A stretch of DNA of 64,000 bases from Coturnix japonica (GCF_001577835.2 NC_029543.1:1314199-1378198); one strand, 5' to 3'. Counted from the first letter of the stretch, positions 1 through 19,066 are shown. Notes: generated by a model from the sequence alone, not told the origin. Program-made: numbers and translations.

Positions 1-596
1 GCTCCCAGGGGTAAGGTCACAGTGGGGGGCGATGCTCGGAGGGGTCCCAGGGCTGTGCTCCTGCACTGGGGGGGGGGGTCCTGCACCCCAGGTTCCAGAA
101 CAGCTGAGGCAAATAGGGAAGAATATGAATACAGGGGTGCTCTATGGAATCCCCCTCAGAAGGGCAGAGTGGCCCCAATGTTGCTTCGGGCTGGCCCTGA
201 GGCTGGGCAGTGGAGGGGGGGTCCCAGCTGGGGGCAGCAGCAGGGGGGGGGGGGTTGGGATGCAGGACAGCAAGTGGGAGCTGATGGGGTCGGAGCTGTG
301 GCCATCCCTGTGTCCTGCTTGTAGCAGGGAGCCCCATTATTCTGCATTCTCTATGCTTGGAGCTTTATATGTTTGGGGTGTTTTTGTGGGGGGAGCATAT
401 AGCAACCATGCCCCACAGTGTGCACAGTGGGAGCTTGCCTGGATATGGGAGAGACATCCCCGGGTTGCTGGAAAAAAAAGAGTTCTCCTTTCTGTTTTAG
501 ACTGCTGACAGCAATACTATGCAATACGTGTGGGGTTGTTTTGGGGGGGGGCAGAGCTAAATATGGGGCTTAATTAGGGGGGTGGGGGGGTGTCCC

Positions 597-645
597 CTTT
601 CCCCCCCCCCCCCCCCGCGGCCTCCCCCCCCCCCCCCCCCCCCCC
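597..645. repeat. Poly(C) low-complexity tract
   Basis: Almost pure C, broken by a short GCGG element. Such runs are common in avian microchromosomes and the exact length may be a sequencing artefact. Confidence 0.8.
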
Positions 646-764
646 GCCCCACACATGGGGGTTATTTTTGGCTGCCCTGACCCCATAGAGGTTCTGCTTT
701 CCATTCCTGACCCATTTATGGACATTTTGGGCTCAAAAATAAACTGTGCGTCACCCCACCCGGC

Positions 765-974
765 CCCATAGGGACCCCATAGACCCATAGGGACCCCATA
801 GCCTCATAGGGACCCCATAGACCCATAGGGACCCCATAGCCCCATAGAGACCCCATAGCCTCATAGGGACCCCATAGACCCATAGGGACCCCATAGCCTC
901 ATAGGGACCCCATAGACCCATAGGGGACCCCATAGCCTCATAGGGACCCCATAGACCCATAGGGACCCCATAGN
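765..974. repeat. Minisatellite, 18-bp unit in 36-bp pairs
   Basis: Units alternate between GGACCCCATAGACCCATA and GGACCCCATAGCCTCATA, giving a 36-bp higher-order period over about 210 bp. The ambiguous base at 974 sits at the right edge, so the array length may be mis-assembled. Confidence 0.9.
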
Positions 975-1755
975 CCCCAGTCCTCCTTCCCCTGCATGGG
1001 AAAAACCCCCTCGAGGAAAACCAAACAAACTCCATCTTGGTTGTACGTTGTGACGTGGATCGCTTACTTTGTGCTATCAGTTGTGGGTGATTCCTCGTTG
1101 TCTTATATTAAGAACTGCTGGAAGGATGCGTAGCTGACGCCTCGGGCTGGGGTTCCTGAGGTCTTCTGCTGTGGGGTGAGAGCAGTACAGGGCTGGGTTG
1201 TGAGTTTGGGCTGTCCCCCACCTCCAGGATCAGCCCTATAGCACCCATGGGTGCTCCCCAAAGCCCTTCACGCACTCCTGCAAAGCCCCATAGAGCACCT
1301 ATCCCAGAAACCACAAGTTACGTTAGTTTTGAAGCTGGAAACTTTAAGCGTTTTTGCCTCCTCCCATCCCCGCGCTCCCCTCCGGCCCCACTAACCTGAC
1401 GTAGGACTGGGTAGAAACTTGTACTGTGAAGCTAACTTCTCTTTTTGTTTTAATGGAAACTGGGGTGGGGGGGAGGGGGGTGATTTTTCTCTGCTTTACA
1501 ATGGATGAAGACTGCCAAAGCTGGGCCGACGCATTGTACCCCCCTGCCTCCACTTGGGGCCGGGCTGGGGAATAAAACTAAAAGGGGAAAGAAAAGAAGA
1601 AAGAGAATTAAAAAGGAAGAGAAGAAAAAGAACCCCTACAACCACCAAGCACTTTACTGTATGTACCAGGTGAACTGATACAGCTGGATTGAAGTTTTTT
1701 TTCCTTTATAACCATTGTTGATGCCAGAATTTTGTATTCTGTTTTGTAAGGATTT

Positions 1756-1761
1756 AATAAA
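1756..1761 (+). terminator. Polyadenylation signal of the upstream + strand gene
   Basis: Canonical AATAAA that closes an AT-rich UTR-like stretch. The sequence past about 1790 changes to GC-rich intergenic DNA. A second AATAAA at 738-743 may be an earlier alternative site. Confidence 0.45.
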
Positions 1762-1779
1762 AATGCGTTGAGACCGACC

Positions 1780-3380
1780 CAAGGGTGGGGGCTGGACCAG
1801 CCCGTGTTTGTTTCAACCAACCCTGGGGGGGGGGGCTATAGGGAGGGGTGGTGGTCCCAATGTGCCCTGGGCTGTGGGGTTGAGGTAAACCGAGGCAGTG
1901 AGACAGTATGGGGTGGCTTTGGGGATGGGGTGGCTTTGGATTTGTGGGTGCTCAGCTCAGAACCAGATTTTGGCTGGGGCAGCGGTGAAGCTGTGGGGCA
2001 GAGCTGAGCTCTATGGGGCTGAGCACAAGGGCCTGGGGTTGTCCCCTTGGTCCCAGCAGCTCTGGTGTCACCTCTGCTGTCCCATCCAGGATCCCATTCC
2101 CTTACCACCGCCCCTAGAATGTGCCCCATGGTTGGACACCAGCTCAGAGCACGTGCGGAGAAGGGCAGCACTGAAAATAGCCCTGTGCTGAGCCAAAGTG
2201 CCCCGCGGTGCTGCGGCATCAGCCCAAAATAGGAGCTCACTGTGACAACAAGTGTGATGGTGGCACCTGGGTGACACAGCGGGACGTGTGACGCTTCTAT
2301 GGGTCTCTCTGTGTTCCCATCTTCTGCTTGGGAAGCAGCTCCACAATGCAAAGCAATGTAGGATGTCCTCTGCCTCCTGCAGCATGGCTGTGCTGGGGCT
2401 GCTGGTTGCTGTGAGCTCCAGGTTGGTAAAGCAATCCGGTGGCGATCAGCTCTAGAAATAGCGGCTCGGTGCCGTTTTTAGGAGCGTTTGTTCTCAGCTT
2501 TATTTCAGGGAAGTCGAAGCCTCCCAGCTGGCAGCGTTTCTGACGTCTCCTCTTTGTCTAATAACTGCTGATCACTTCAGCTTCACTCCAGAGACCAGCA
2601 GCCACTTCTCCCTTGTCCTTTCTGCACCCCTTCATGGGTGTGACAGCACCCCGAGCACATTCCTCCACTGTCCATACGATCCCTTCTCTCCTGGGCTTCC
2701 TTCCATCGACCTGCCTTGTAACCATCAGGCCACAAAATGACTCATTTTCATTTGTTTCATTGCACGCAGGGCTCTAATTAGCTGCCTGCACAGTGACCAA
2801 AGGCTGCTTGCTCCATGCAGTGTCCATACAGGGCCAAGCAGCAGCCTGCAGCTCCCTCTGATGTTTGCAGCTAAACACAAGGAGGACAGAGCGAAAAAAC
2901 ACAGCTTTGAGTGAAAAAACCAACGCTGAAATGCATGGAAAGCAGCTCCGCCAGCAAAAGGGGTGTAAGGCTGCGACGTGATGCAAGGAGAAGGTGTTTG
3001 TGTGTCCATGTTCAGTGCTCGGTTATCAGTCATAGCAGGAAGATTTCAGAGGTAAAGCAGCTTCCCTCTCGAGGCTGCCGTGCATTCCTGCATGCAGAAG
3101 GGTCAGTTAATGGCCGGCTCTGGGCACTAGCATAGCTGTGGGTAATGGGAGTTCCCCCCAATTAGGATAATGCAGCAGAAACCTGCCGGGTGTGCACTGC
3201 AGCAAAGCCGTCCATCCACACCGGTGTGTTGCAGCCACAGAGATCGATCCCATGAGGTCCCTCAGCTGTGCAGGGTTTCAAAGCTCCGACCCTATACCAG
3301 GTACAGCTCCGTGTGGCAGCAGAGGGGCAGGCAGTGCACTGCTGCAGTGGAGGGATGCACCAGCACTGTGTGTTTGCTTC
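1780..3380. other. Intergenic stretch with no recognised gene
   Basis: Short open frames on both strands have neither splice signals nor family resemblance. The stretch separates the presumed upstream 3' UTR from the pyrimidine array in front of BTBD2. I see no repeat family in it. Confidence 0.6.
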
Positions 3381-3384
3381 CCAC

Positions 3385-4280
3385 CCCTCCCCTATCTCCC
3401 CCTGTGCCCTCAAATCTGCCCCTTTCCCCTCACATCTGCCCCTCAGACCCCTCAGATCTGCCCCAGACCCCAGAACTGCCCCTCAGAGCCACTTATCTCC
3501 CTCACAACCTCCCATTCTCCCTTCACAACTGCCCACCCCTCCCCTATCTACCCCTTTCCCCTCACATCTACCCCTTTTATTCAAATCTGCCCCTTTTACC
3601 TCAATTCTGCCCCTCACACCCCTCACAACTGCCCACCCCCCCCTATCTGCCCCTATGCCCTCAAATCTGCCCCTTTTACCTCAAATCTACCCCTTTTACC
3701 TCAAATCTACCCCTCACACCCCTCACAACTGCCCACCCCTCCCCTATCTGCCCCTTTCCCCTCAAATCTACCCCTTTTACCTCAAATCTACCCTTTTCCC
3801 CTCAAATCTGCCCCTTTTACCTCAAATCTACCTCTTTTACCTCAAATCTGCCCCTCACACCCCTCACAACTGCCCACCCCTCCCCTATCTGCCCCTTTCC
3901 CCTCAAATCTACCCCTTTTACCTCAAATCTACCCCTTTTACCTCAAATCTACCCCTTTTACCTCAAATCTACCTCTTTTACCTCAAATCTGCCCCTCATA
4001 CCCCTCACAACTGCCCACCCCTCCCCTATCTGCCCCTGTGCCCTCAAATCTACCCATTTTACCTCAAATCTACCCCTTTCACCTCAAATCTGCCCCTTTT
4101 ACCTCAAATCTACCTCTTTTACCTCAAATCTACCCCTTTCCCCTCACATCTACCCCTTTTACCTCAAATCTGCCCCTTTTACCTCAAATCTACACCTATG
4201 CCCTCAAATCTACCTCTTTTACCTCAAATCTGCCCCTTTTACCTCACATCTGCCCCTTTCCCCCTCACATCTGCCCCCCC
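3385..4280. repeat. Pyrimidine-rich minisatellite, 20-bp unit
   Basis: About 45 units of the form CCCCTTTTACCTCAAATCTA. They are interrupted by a recurring longer block (CCCCTCACACCCCTCACAAC and following), so there is a higher-order structure. The + strand is almost purine-free apart from the A residues. The array ends about 265 bp before the BTBD2 start codon and may lie in its promoter. Confidence 0.92.
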
Positions 4281-4544
4281 CTCCCCTCAGAACCGCCCCC
4301 TCCCCTCACTCCCCCGCCTTCGCCCCGCCCCTCCCCTCACCCCTTTCCCCCTCCTCCCTTCCCCTCCATGCCGCGGTGCTGCCCCGCTCTGTTCCTCTCC
4401 CCCCGTCCCACCGCCGCCCCCATCCCCTCCATCCCTTCCTCTATCTCCTTCTCCCCGTTCCATCCCGCCGCCGTGTCCCGCCCGCCTCTTGTGGTGCTGC
4501 TGCTCCTGCAGCGCCGCCCCGCGCCGAGCCGCGCTCCGCACAAG
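4281..4544 (+). promoter_or_regulatory. BTBD2 promoter and 5' UTR, CpG-rich
   Basis: C-rich to CpG-rich DNA directly upstream of the BTBD2 ATG, with no TATA box seen. The transcription start cannot be placed from sequence alone. The segment is the only CpG-dense DNA between the pyrimidine minisatellite and exon 1, which makes it the likely core promoter. Confidence 0.5.
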
Positions 4545-12123
<7,579 letters not shown>

Positions 12124-12772
12124 TGCTGCCACGGGGCCTGGCGCCGCAATGCGGCCAACCTTTGGTCGGAGCCCGAGAGAGCCCAGAAGCACTGAACCGC
12201 AGCGCCGCGGGGCTGTGGCCCATTCCTCCCCTCTCCCATCCATTCATCCTCCCGCGGCCGCACCAGCCGGGAGCTCAGAGGTGAGCGGTGCCGCTGTGGG
12301 GGCTCGGCGCTGTGGGTCCAGCAGTGGGGCGGAGCGGTACCGCAGAGCTCTGGTTCGGCGCTATGGGGTGGACCATGGTGGGAGCCAGCAGGGCCGTTCC
12401 ATGCGGTGATGCTCAGCAGCTGGTGGCGGTGCCGCAGCGTTGGACACTATGGGAGCCTCCGAGTGGGGCGGCTCTGGATCGGAATAACGGCAGGAGATAA
12501 AAGGAGAACTGAATGGGCCCTGCGCGTTACTGCACCCCTCCGCTGCCGTTTCTCTCCCGGTTGGCAGCCGTGGGTCCGGCTGTGGGGTGAGCAGCCCCAC
12601 GAATGGCACCTGCTGCTGGACTTCTCCCCTGGCCGATAACTTTGAGCCGTCGCGTCGCCCCCGGCGCTGCACTGAATGTATCTCGCTGCTCTGTCCCGTC
12701 TTGGCGCTCTGCTTTGGTCGCGGCTCACGTTTGTACATAGGAGATGAATAAAGACCCGCGGTTGTCTTTACG
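12124..12772 (+). other. BTBD2: BTBD2 3' UTR
   Basis: Non-coding stretch from the TAG stop to an AATAAA at 12747-12752, about 0.65 kb. No other + strand gene signals occur before the convergent CSNK1G2 begins. Confidence 0.75.
12747..12752 (+). terminator. BTBD2: BTBD2 polyadenylation signal
   Basis: AATAAA, the only canonical hexamer between the BTBD2 stop and the T/A tract that separates the two convergent genes. Confidence 0.75.
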
Positions 12773-12946
12773 CAGCTCCTGGGCCGGGGGGGGAGGGAAG
12801 CAATGTGAGCCCCAACCCCAGCTCTAGGGGTGCTGCAATGGGGCAGCCCCTATAGGGCAGTGCTGGGGGGGGCTCTGCCCACCCACCCCAACCCCCCCAT
12901 TAACCCTCCATGACCACACCAACACAGCGGAAAGTTTTTAAAGATT

Positions 12947-13062
12947 TGGGTTTTTTTTTTTTTTTTTGTTTTTTTTTTTTTTTAATTATTTTTTTTTCTA
13001 ATATATTTTTTTTTATTAAAAAACAAAAAAAAATAACGACCAAAAAAAAAAAACCAAAAACC
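12947..13062. repeat. Poly(T) followed by poly(A) tract between convergent genes
   Basis: Two runs of about 15 T, an AATTATTT core, further T-runs, then long A-runs. The two halves are roughly complementary and could fold back. It lies where BTBD2 (+) and CSNK1G2 (-) transcripts end. Confidence 0.8.
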
Positions 13063-13926
13063 CCCCAAACCAAACCCAAAATTGGGGGGGGGGGGGAGAA
13101 AAAAGGAGCCCCACAGGAGCAGGGTCTGCACACTGTGCTGGGAAGCTGTGAGCACTGCAGGGGGGGGGCAGGATGGGGGCTCAGTGTTCCCTATCGGGGC
13201 TCCCCCCCTTTATTCCCCACATTGGGATGGTTTGGACGATGCTCCGAAGCAGCCACAGATGTTGCCCCACTTTCCCCCCGCCCCCCCCTCCCCAGAGCCC
13301 CCCCGGTGCCATCTGAGCCCCTCGGGGCAGAGCAGCGGGTGCAGGTAAAGCTAAGCGTGCCCCCCCCCAATGGTGATGGATGCACACAGCAGCGTGGCAC
13401 TCACTGGGGGGGGGGTCTGTGCACGCTGCTTGGGGGGTCACCCACCCCCCACCTCCATCACGGACCCACTGTCCTCTACAAACAACAACAGCGGGTCGGA
13501 TCAACCCACAGCGCCGCGGAGCTTGGCCCTGTTCCCCCCCGAGACGCGGCGGATGGCAGGGAAGGACGGAGCCACAATTGGGAGCGCTGCACTGAGACTC
13601 ATTTAAATTAACTTAAAGAGACAAAGAAGCAACAGAAAGAAAAATAAACCAGCCCAGGGTTCGGTTCGGTCCGTAGCGCGGTGGGATCGGCGCCCGCTCC
13701 CATCATGGGGCACAACGGGCGGCCCCGCGCTGCGCTCCCTGCGGGTTTTCTTTGCGTTTTTATATACCTTTTAGTTTTCTTTTTGGCGGATGCGGGACAT
13801 GAGCGGCCGGGTAAAGGGGGGGGGGGGCGGCCCTATCTGCTGCCTCCCCATCACCCCCATCGCGGCGCTGCGGCTCCGTCCGGCACGGCCGGAGGGAGGG
13901 GAGCCCCCCCCGCTGCTCTGCCCCGC
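13010..13926 (-). other. CSNK1G2: CSNK1G2 3' UTR
   Basis: Non-coding DNA from the CSNK1G2 stop toward BTBD2. AATAAA on the minus strand occurs at 13209-13214 and again at 13012-13017 in the T/A tract. I cannot tell which is used, so the UTR is about 0.7 to 0.9 kb. Confidence 0.55.
13209..13214 (-). terminator. CSNK1G2: Candidate CSNK1G2 polyadenylation signal
   Basis: AATAAA read on the minus strand, about 0.7 kb after the stop codon. The alternative is 13012-13017. Confidence 0.5.
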
Positions 13927-16900
13927 TCACTTATGGCGTTTGGTGCTTTTCCTCTTCCTCCTCTTGAAGAAACAGCAGCACCTGCAGACAGACAGACAGG
14001 ATGGACAGACGGTCAGTGCTGTGCTGTGTGCTGCGTGGGGACCTGCTGTCCCCATACACCGCTTGTGGGGCCGGGGGGGGGTTTGTCCTTACTTTGTATC
14101 GTCGGTCACCTCCACTTCGGTGGGGGCTGTGATGGGCGCGTTCGAGTGCCCCGCCGTCGGGTCGTCCGTGTTCAGCTCCCCGTTGGTGGAGCTCATCACC
14201 TGCGGGGGGAGCACAGTGAGTGTGGGGCCGCCCTGTGGGGTGGGGGGGCCGTCATCCCGTAGGGCCTCATCCCTCACCCCACTGCAGCCGTGGGGTCCTG
14301 GCTCCCCTCGCTGTGATGGAGGATGCTGCTCCTGTGTAGCCCAGCCCTGACCCACATCGCCCCATCCCAACCCAAACTGCTCCCACTGCCATCCCTGAGC
14401 CCCAGCACGGCTGTGCCGAGGTGCTCAGCCCCCAAAGGCTCAGTAGGGGTGAAGGGCGACCCACTGCCACCCCACAGCGCAGCGGGGCCCAGCAGCGGCG
14501 ATGGGACGAAGCGCAGACAGAGGGAGCGGCGCAGCACAGCCATGGGGGGGACCTGGGGGGTCCCCAGCACAGCAAACCCCCCCTGAGCCGAGGAGCCGAG
14601 GGCTGCCCGGGGCTGGGCGGACAGAAGCAGGGCTTCAAGCTGTCGCCCCATCCCAGCGATGGAGGAACAGCCCCGCAGCAATGACGGGTCCTGGCAGCAC
14701 AGCACAACACAGCACAGCCTGCTCTGCCCCATGGCCCCCCCTGCCATCGGCGCGTGGTTGTCGTGTACCTGGACGGACCCCCCGAGCCTCCCGGCTGCCA
14801 GGTGAGCTCCCCCAGGCTCCTCGGGCTGCCCGCCAGCGTGAGCATCACACTGCTCCGTCCCATCGGGCGGCTGCTCATGGCAGGCGGGAGGTAAAGGATG
14901 AAAAGAAACAACAGAACAGAAAAGAGGAAAAGAATGGGGGGAGGATGGGGGGGAGAAGGGAGAGAAGAGTGGGGGGAAGGAGTCGAGAAAATAAAGCATG
15001 CAAAAGCAAAAGCTGAGGACGGAGCAGATTGGAAAGGTGGGGAGGGGGGGGGCAGTATGTGGGGGGGTCGGTGCAGCTCTGTCCCCTCCAGGAGCAGTGG
15101 GGCTGTGGGGGGAACCTGGGGAGGGCTGGGGGTCACCCAATTCCTGCACAGCTCCACCTGCCCCCCAGCATCACCCCAACACCCCGAGCCCTGGAGCAGC
15201 TCCTCCTCCTGCCAGCTCTGCCCCCAGCACTGACCATAACCAGCAGCAAACCACAGCAGACATCACCCCCAGCACCACATTACACTGCCATCCCTGAGCC
15301 CCGCAGGCAGCCCTGGCTGCTCCGTCCCACCCGCAGCCCCCATGAAGCAGCCCCAGCACCACGAGGAGCAGGAGGCGCTGGGTACGGCCGCGCTGCTGCT
15401 GCTCACCTGGTGTTTGGTGTGTGGCTGTGCTTTGTCTCTGCTCGGGGGCTGCACCTGCACCTCGCTGTGCATCGTGCCGATGGGGGTGGGCTGGGGATGC
15501 AAAGGAGACAACGTCAGCTGTGCCAAAGGAACAAGGCAGCCCCCAACCCAGCAGGAGCCTCAGAGCGATTTGGAGCTGCCCGCTCCCCACTCACCAGCGG
15601 TTTCCCAGCCCAGTCGTATTCATAGTCGAACACGTAACCGTTCCTCTCAAACAGATCCGTGAACAGCTTCCGCAGGTAATCGTAGTCTGGTTTCTCAAAG
15701 AAGTCCAAGCGCCGCACGTAGCGCAGGTACGTGGCCATCTCCTCTGTGGGGATAAAGGGGGGGGGGCTCAGTTTGGGTGGGGGTGGAGGTGGGGGTCCGG
15801 GGTCACGCTGAGTGCCCTCACCTGGGAAGTTCTCACACAGCACCTCCACTGGGGTGGCTCGTTTGGTGTCACCGATCTTCTGGTACCTCTCCTTTAGTGT
15901 GTCCGCCTGGAGGAGGGAGTGGGGTCAGGGGGAGCAGTTTGGGGGGGGGGGGCACACAGCACAGGTAGGGCTCCGAGCAGCCCCCAACCCTTTACCTTCA
16001 GGCCCTGCCAGGGGAGGCTCCCACGGAGGAAGTACATAAACATGTGGCCTAACGCTTCCAGGTCGTCCCTGCGGCTTTGTTCTGAGCAAGGACAGAAGGG
16101 TGGTCAGCACATCCATCCCACCCCAGAGCCCCCTTTAAACCCCCCCCCAAAGCCCATTTAGGTGGGTGGGCAGCCCCACAGCCCCCTCCCCACCCCACAG
16201 CCCATGTCTTACCCTTCCCGAGGTGGGTGTTGATGCTCATGTAACGCGCCGTCCCCGTCAGGCTCTTGTGCTCTCTGTAGGGGATGTGTTTTTTGGTCTC
16301 GGGGTCGATGTACTCTTTGGCCAGGCCGAAGTCAATGATGTGGATGGTGTGCTGCCGTTTGCTGCCCGGCCGCCCCACCAGGAAGTTCTCTGGTTTGACG
16401 TCTCTGTAGATGAGGCTTTTGGTGTGGACGTACTCCATCCTTGTGATCTGAATGGCACAGGGGGGGGGTCAGCAGGGTGTGTGCAGCCCCCAGTGCTGTG
16501 CCCCCCATTCTGCCCTCCCCTCACCAGCTGGATGGCGATCATCAGGACGGTTTTGAGGGTGAAGGTGCGGTCACACAGATCAAAGAGATCCTCCAGGCTG
16601 GGGCCCAGCAGCTCCAGCACCATGGCGTTGTACTTCCCGCAGGGGCCAAAGTAGTAAACCTGAGGAATTCCTTCTGCAGGAGACAAAGAGGGAAGGGAGG
16701 GAAGGGAAGTCAGTGCTGTGCCCACAACCAGAGCAGCATCATAACGATGGGGGAGCTCTGTGCTGTACCTGCATTGCCCAGCTGCTTGTAGAAGCGATAC
16801 TCCAGGTGCAGCTGTGGGGCCCGAGACTTGATGGGCTCCTGGCAGGAGGGAAGCAGTGCTCAGTGCTCAGTGCTGCTGGGGGAGGCCTTGAGCTCAACCC

Positions 16901-18440
16901 CCCCCAAACACACACACACACAACAGGCAGACTCACCAATTTGATCGCTACGTATTCGTTGGTGTAGAGGTTCTTTCCTGTAAGGAAACACCAACAAAAG
17001 GCATCACTGGTGAGTGGGGGTCCCCATCCCCACCCCCCCACACCCACAGCTCCTAAATGCTGAGCTGCGGTGCCCACACAGCACAGCAGCCCCCCCAGGG
17101 CCCCCCCGTGCTGCCCCAGGATGCCACAGAACCCACGCAGGAGCTGCGTGCTGCCCTATGCAGCTGCATCTGTTTGGGGTTTCCTCCGAGCAATCTGCTC
17201 CTCCTGGCAGCAGATCTCATTTGAAGCCACCTGAAGCAGCAATAAATCCTCGCTGGGTGACAGCAGAGCCAGCTGCTGAGCGGAGTTATGGGGGGGGACT
17301 GATAGGAAGGGAGCTGAGAGGGCTGGAGCTGCTGCCCCATCCCATGCAGGGACTTCCCCAGCACAACGCGCCTCTATGCGGACAGCAAGGGAAAGGCAGA
17401 GCCTGAAGTGAAGGCAGAGAACTGAAATCCAAGCAGCAAAACGGGCAGTAGAGAGCAAATATTTGCCTTTGCAGAGGGCCCTTTGCCCCATCAGCCTCCA
17501 AACCAGGCAGTGGCATCAGCAGCTGCTGCACGGTGAGGGCAGCTCAAGCACTGTGAGCTCTGAGTGCTGCTCCCTCAGAGGGGACCATGGAATACCAGCC
17601 CACGGCCCCATCCAGCCTGGCCTTGAACACCTCCATGGATGAATGGGGCATCCACAGCCTCTCTGGGCAGCTGTTCCAGCACCTCAACACCCTCATAGTA
17701 ATGAACTTCTCCCTGACATCCAACCTCAATCTTCCCTCTTTCAACTTAAAACCATTTCCCCTTGTCCTGCTGTTATCCACCCTCTCAAAGAGATGACTCC
17801 CCTCCTGTCATAGTACTGAATGGCTGCATTGAGGTCACCCCACAACCTTCTCTTCTCCATGCTGAACAAGCCCAGCTCCCTCATCCCATCCTTGCAGGGG
17901 AGGTGCTGCAGCCCTCTGAGCATCCTTATGGCCTCCTCTGGACCCTCCCCAACATCCCTGTCTTTCCTGTACTGGGGGACCCAGCTCTGGACGCAGCACT
18001 GCAGATGGGGCCTCATGAGGGCAGAGCAGAGAGGGACAATCACCTCCCTGTCCCTGCTGGCCACCCCCATTCTGATGGAGCCCAGGATCCCTGGGACAGA
18101 ATGATGCTTGAACCCAAAGGGACGGGAATAGGGCCCTTCACCCCACAGCGTTTGGGGAGAGGAAGCATTTAGGAACAGAACCCACAGTGCTGTGCTGCAG
18201 GAGGGCACAGCAGCAGGACACACAGCCAGGACGCAGCACGAGGCCCTTCTCACCTAGACGGAGCTCCCCGAAATTGCCGCATCCGATCTTCTTTCCGACG
18301 CGGAAGTTGGGACCCACCATTAAGACTCCCGAATTGGTTCCGGCACTTCGACTTCCATGGCTGCTCCTTCCTCCACCCGTCTTGGACATCCTTTTACCTT
18401 CCTCCAGCTCCCCTTTCCCTCCTCTCTTATCAAAATCCAT
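13927..18440 (-). CDS. CSNK1G2: Casein kinase I gamma-2, eleven coding exons, 415 aa
   Basis: Exons in transcript order: 18440-18254, 16977-16937, 16838-16769, 16673-16525, 16447-16213, 16081-15996, 15906-15822, 15743-15595, 15490-15407, 14199-14093, 13981-13927. All splice sites are GT-AG and the 415-aa length equals human as I recall it. It is a membrane-bound Ser/Thr kinase; from family knowledge CK1-gamma phosphorylates LRP6 in Wnt signalling. Visible motifs: N-terminus [11 protein letters not shown], glycine loop GCGNFG (about 53-58), catalytic Lys75 in [13 protein letters not shown] and DFGLAKEY in the catalytic and activation segments. The C-terminus is a CCCFF cysteine cluster followed by a basic [12 protein letters not shown] tail, the palmitoylation and membrane anchor of gamma isoforms. 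The N-terminus and the tail ([19 protein letters not shown]) match the gamma-2 isoform rather than gamma-1 or gamma-3. The exon with the ATG also holds 5' UTR (to 18500, acceptor CTTTCAG) with no upstream ATG in frame. Confidence 0.97.
14769..14870 (-). other. CSNK1G2: Candidate in-frame cassette exon of CSNK1G2 (102 nt)
   Basis: Between the exons ending at 15407 and starting at 14199 lies an open 102-nt block. On the minus strand it is preceded by a pyrimidine tract and GAGCAG, and followed by CAG|GTACAC. Both flanking exons join in phase 0 and 102 is a multiple of three, so inclusion would insert 34 residues after residue 362 without shifting the frame. The predicted insert starts [15 protein letters not shown] do not recognise it from a known isoform, and chance is a real alternative. 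Confidence 0.3.
17570..18110 (-). mobile_element. CR1 LINE 3' fragment in CSNK1G2 intron
   Basis: The minus strand carries the conserved CR1 ORF2 C-terminus ([16 protein letters not shown], then [13 protein letters not shown]). The + strand reads as the usual reverse complement of CR1 (CAGCTGTTCCAGCACCTCAA, CCTCTGGACCCTCCCCAACA). It is 5'-truncated, about 540 bp, and inserted between coding exons 1 and 2. Confidence 0.93.
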
Positions 18441-18957
18441 AAGTTTGTGATACCCCGGCCTCTCCACGGTTACGCTGCTGCCATACAAATCCCAGAGCTG
18501 CTGAAAGTTGAGGGAGGGGGGGGAGGAGGGAGGAGAAAAGAAGCGGGGCTGCCCTCGGTCAGTGCAGCATCCCGGTGTGCGGCAGGGGGACGAGCCGGGT
18601 TACTGCAACGTTGGTGCTTGTCGAGGTGCTGCCGGGATGGTCATCGTCGCCGGTCACGAGGAGATCTTTGGTGGAGAGAACATCCTGCAGAGGGTCCTCC
18701 CTGCGCCCGGCGAGCTGATGGAGAAAGGAGAGTCAGTGTGATATGGGGCTGTGTGTGCCCACTGCACTGCCTGACCCATGGCCATGGTAGAGGGGTACAG
18801 GGTGGTGCTGCTGTGGGGAGAGCAGAGCTGAAACTGCTGCTCTAAGTGAAGGCCTGAGTGGGGAGGGAAATAGTGCAGTGTGAGCCAGGAGTCAGAGGGG
18901 AGGACAGTGTAACCATGGAGGGAGGGTGGAAGAAGGGGCTGAGCCCCACGGTGCAGG

Positions 18958-19066
18958 GCACACAGCACAGTGCTGCTATGGGGCACAGAGCAGGGCACAC
19001 AGCACAGTGCTGCTATGGGGCGCAGAGCAGGGCACACAGCACAGTGCTGCTATGGGGCACAGAGGA
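18958..19066. repeat. Three-copy 37-bp tandem repeat
   Basis: Three near-identical units beginning GGGCACACAGCACAGTGCTG and ending in GCACAGAGCA or GCGCAGAGCA. The low divergence between copies suggests a recent expansion. Confidence 0.85.

Larger units (their letters stand above)
1..1780 (+). other. Probable 3' UTR of an upstream + strand gene (MKNK2 by synteny)
   Basis: I see no convincing coding exon here. The stretch from about 1020 to 1770 reads like a 3' UTR: it is AT-richer than its surroundings, has a purine-rich segment (1575-1640) and ends in AATAAA at 1756-1761. Another AATAAA lies at 738-743. In human, as I recall, MKNK2 lies directly upstream of BTBD2 on the same strand, so the tail of MKNK2 is the natural candidate. 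No MKNK2 protein sequence is visible to prove it. A long C-run (about 597-645) and a minisatellite (765-974) interrupt the region. Confidence 0.4.

Noticed and set aside
751-1035. Minus-strand frame with repeated YGVPMGLWGPYEAMG
   Set aside because: It is the translation of the 18-bp minisatellite.
17544-17780. Protein-like frame ending [11 protein letters not shown] on the minus strand
   Set aside because: It is the ORF2 C-terminus of a truncated CR1, not a host gene. The same applies near 32.9 and 57.5 kb.
18441-18488. N-terminal extension of CSNK1G2 reading [15 protein letters not shown]
   Set aside because: The frame is open but holds no upstream ATG (the codon before it is TTG); the conserved start is MDFDK.
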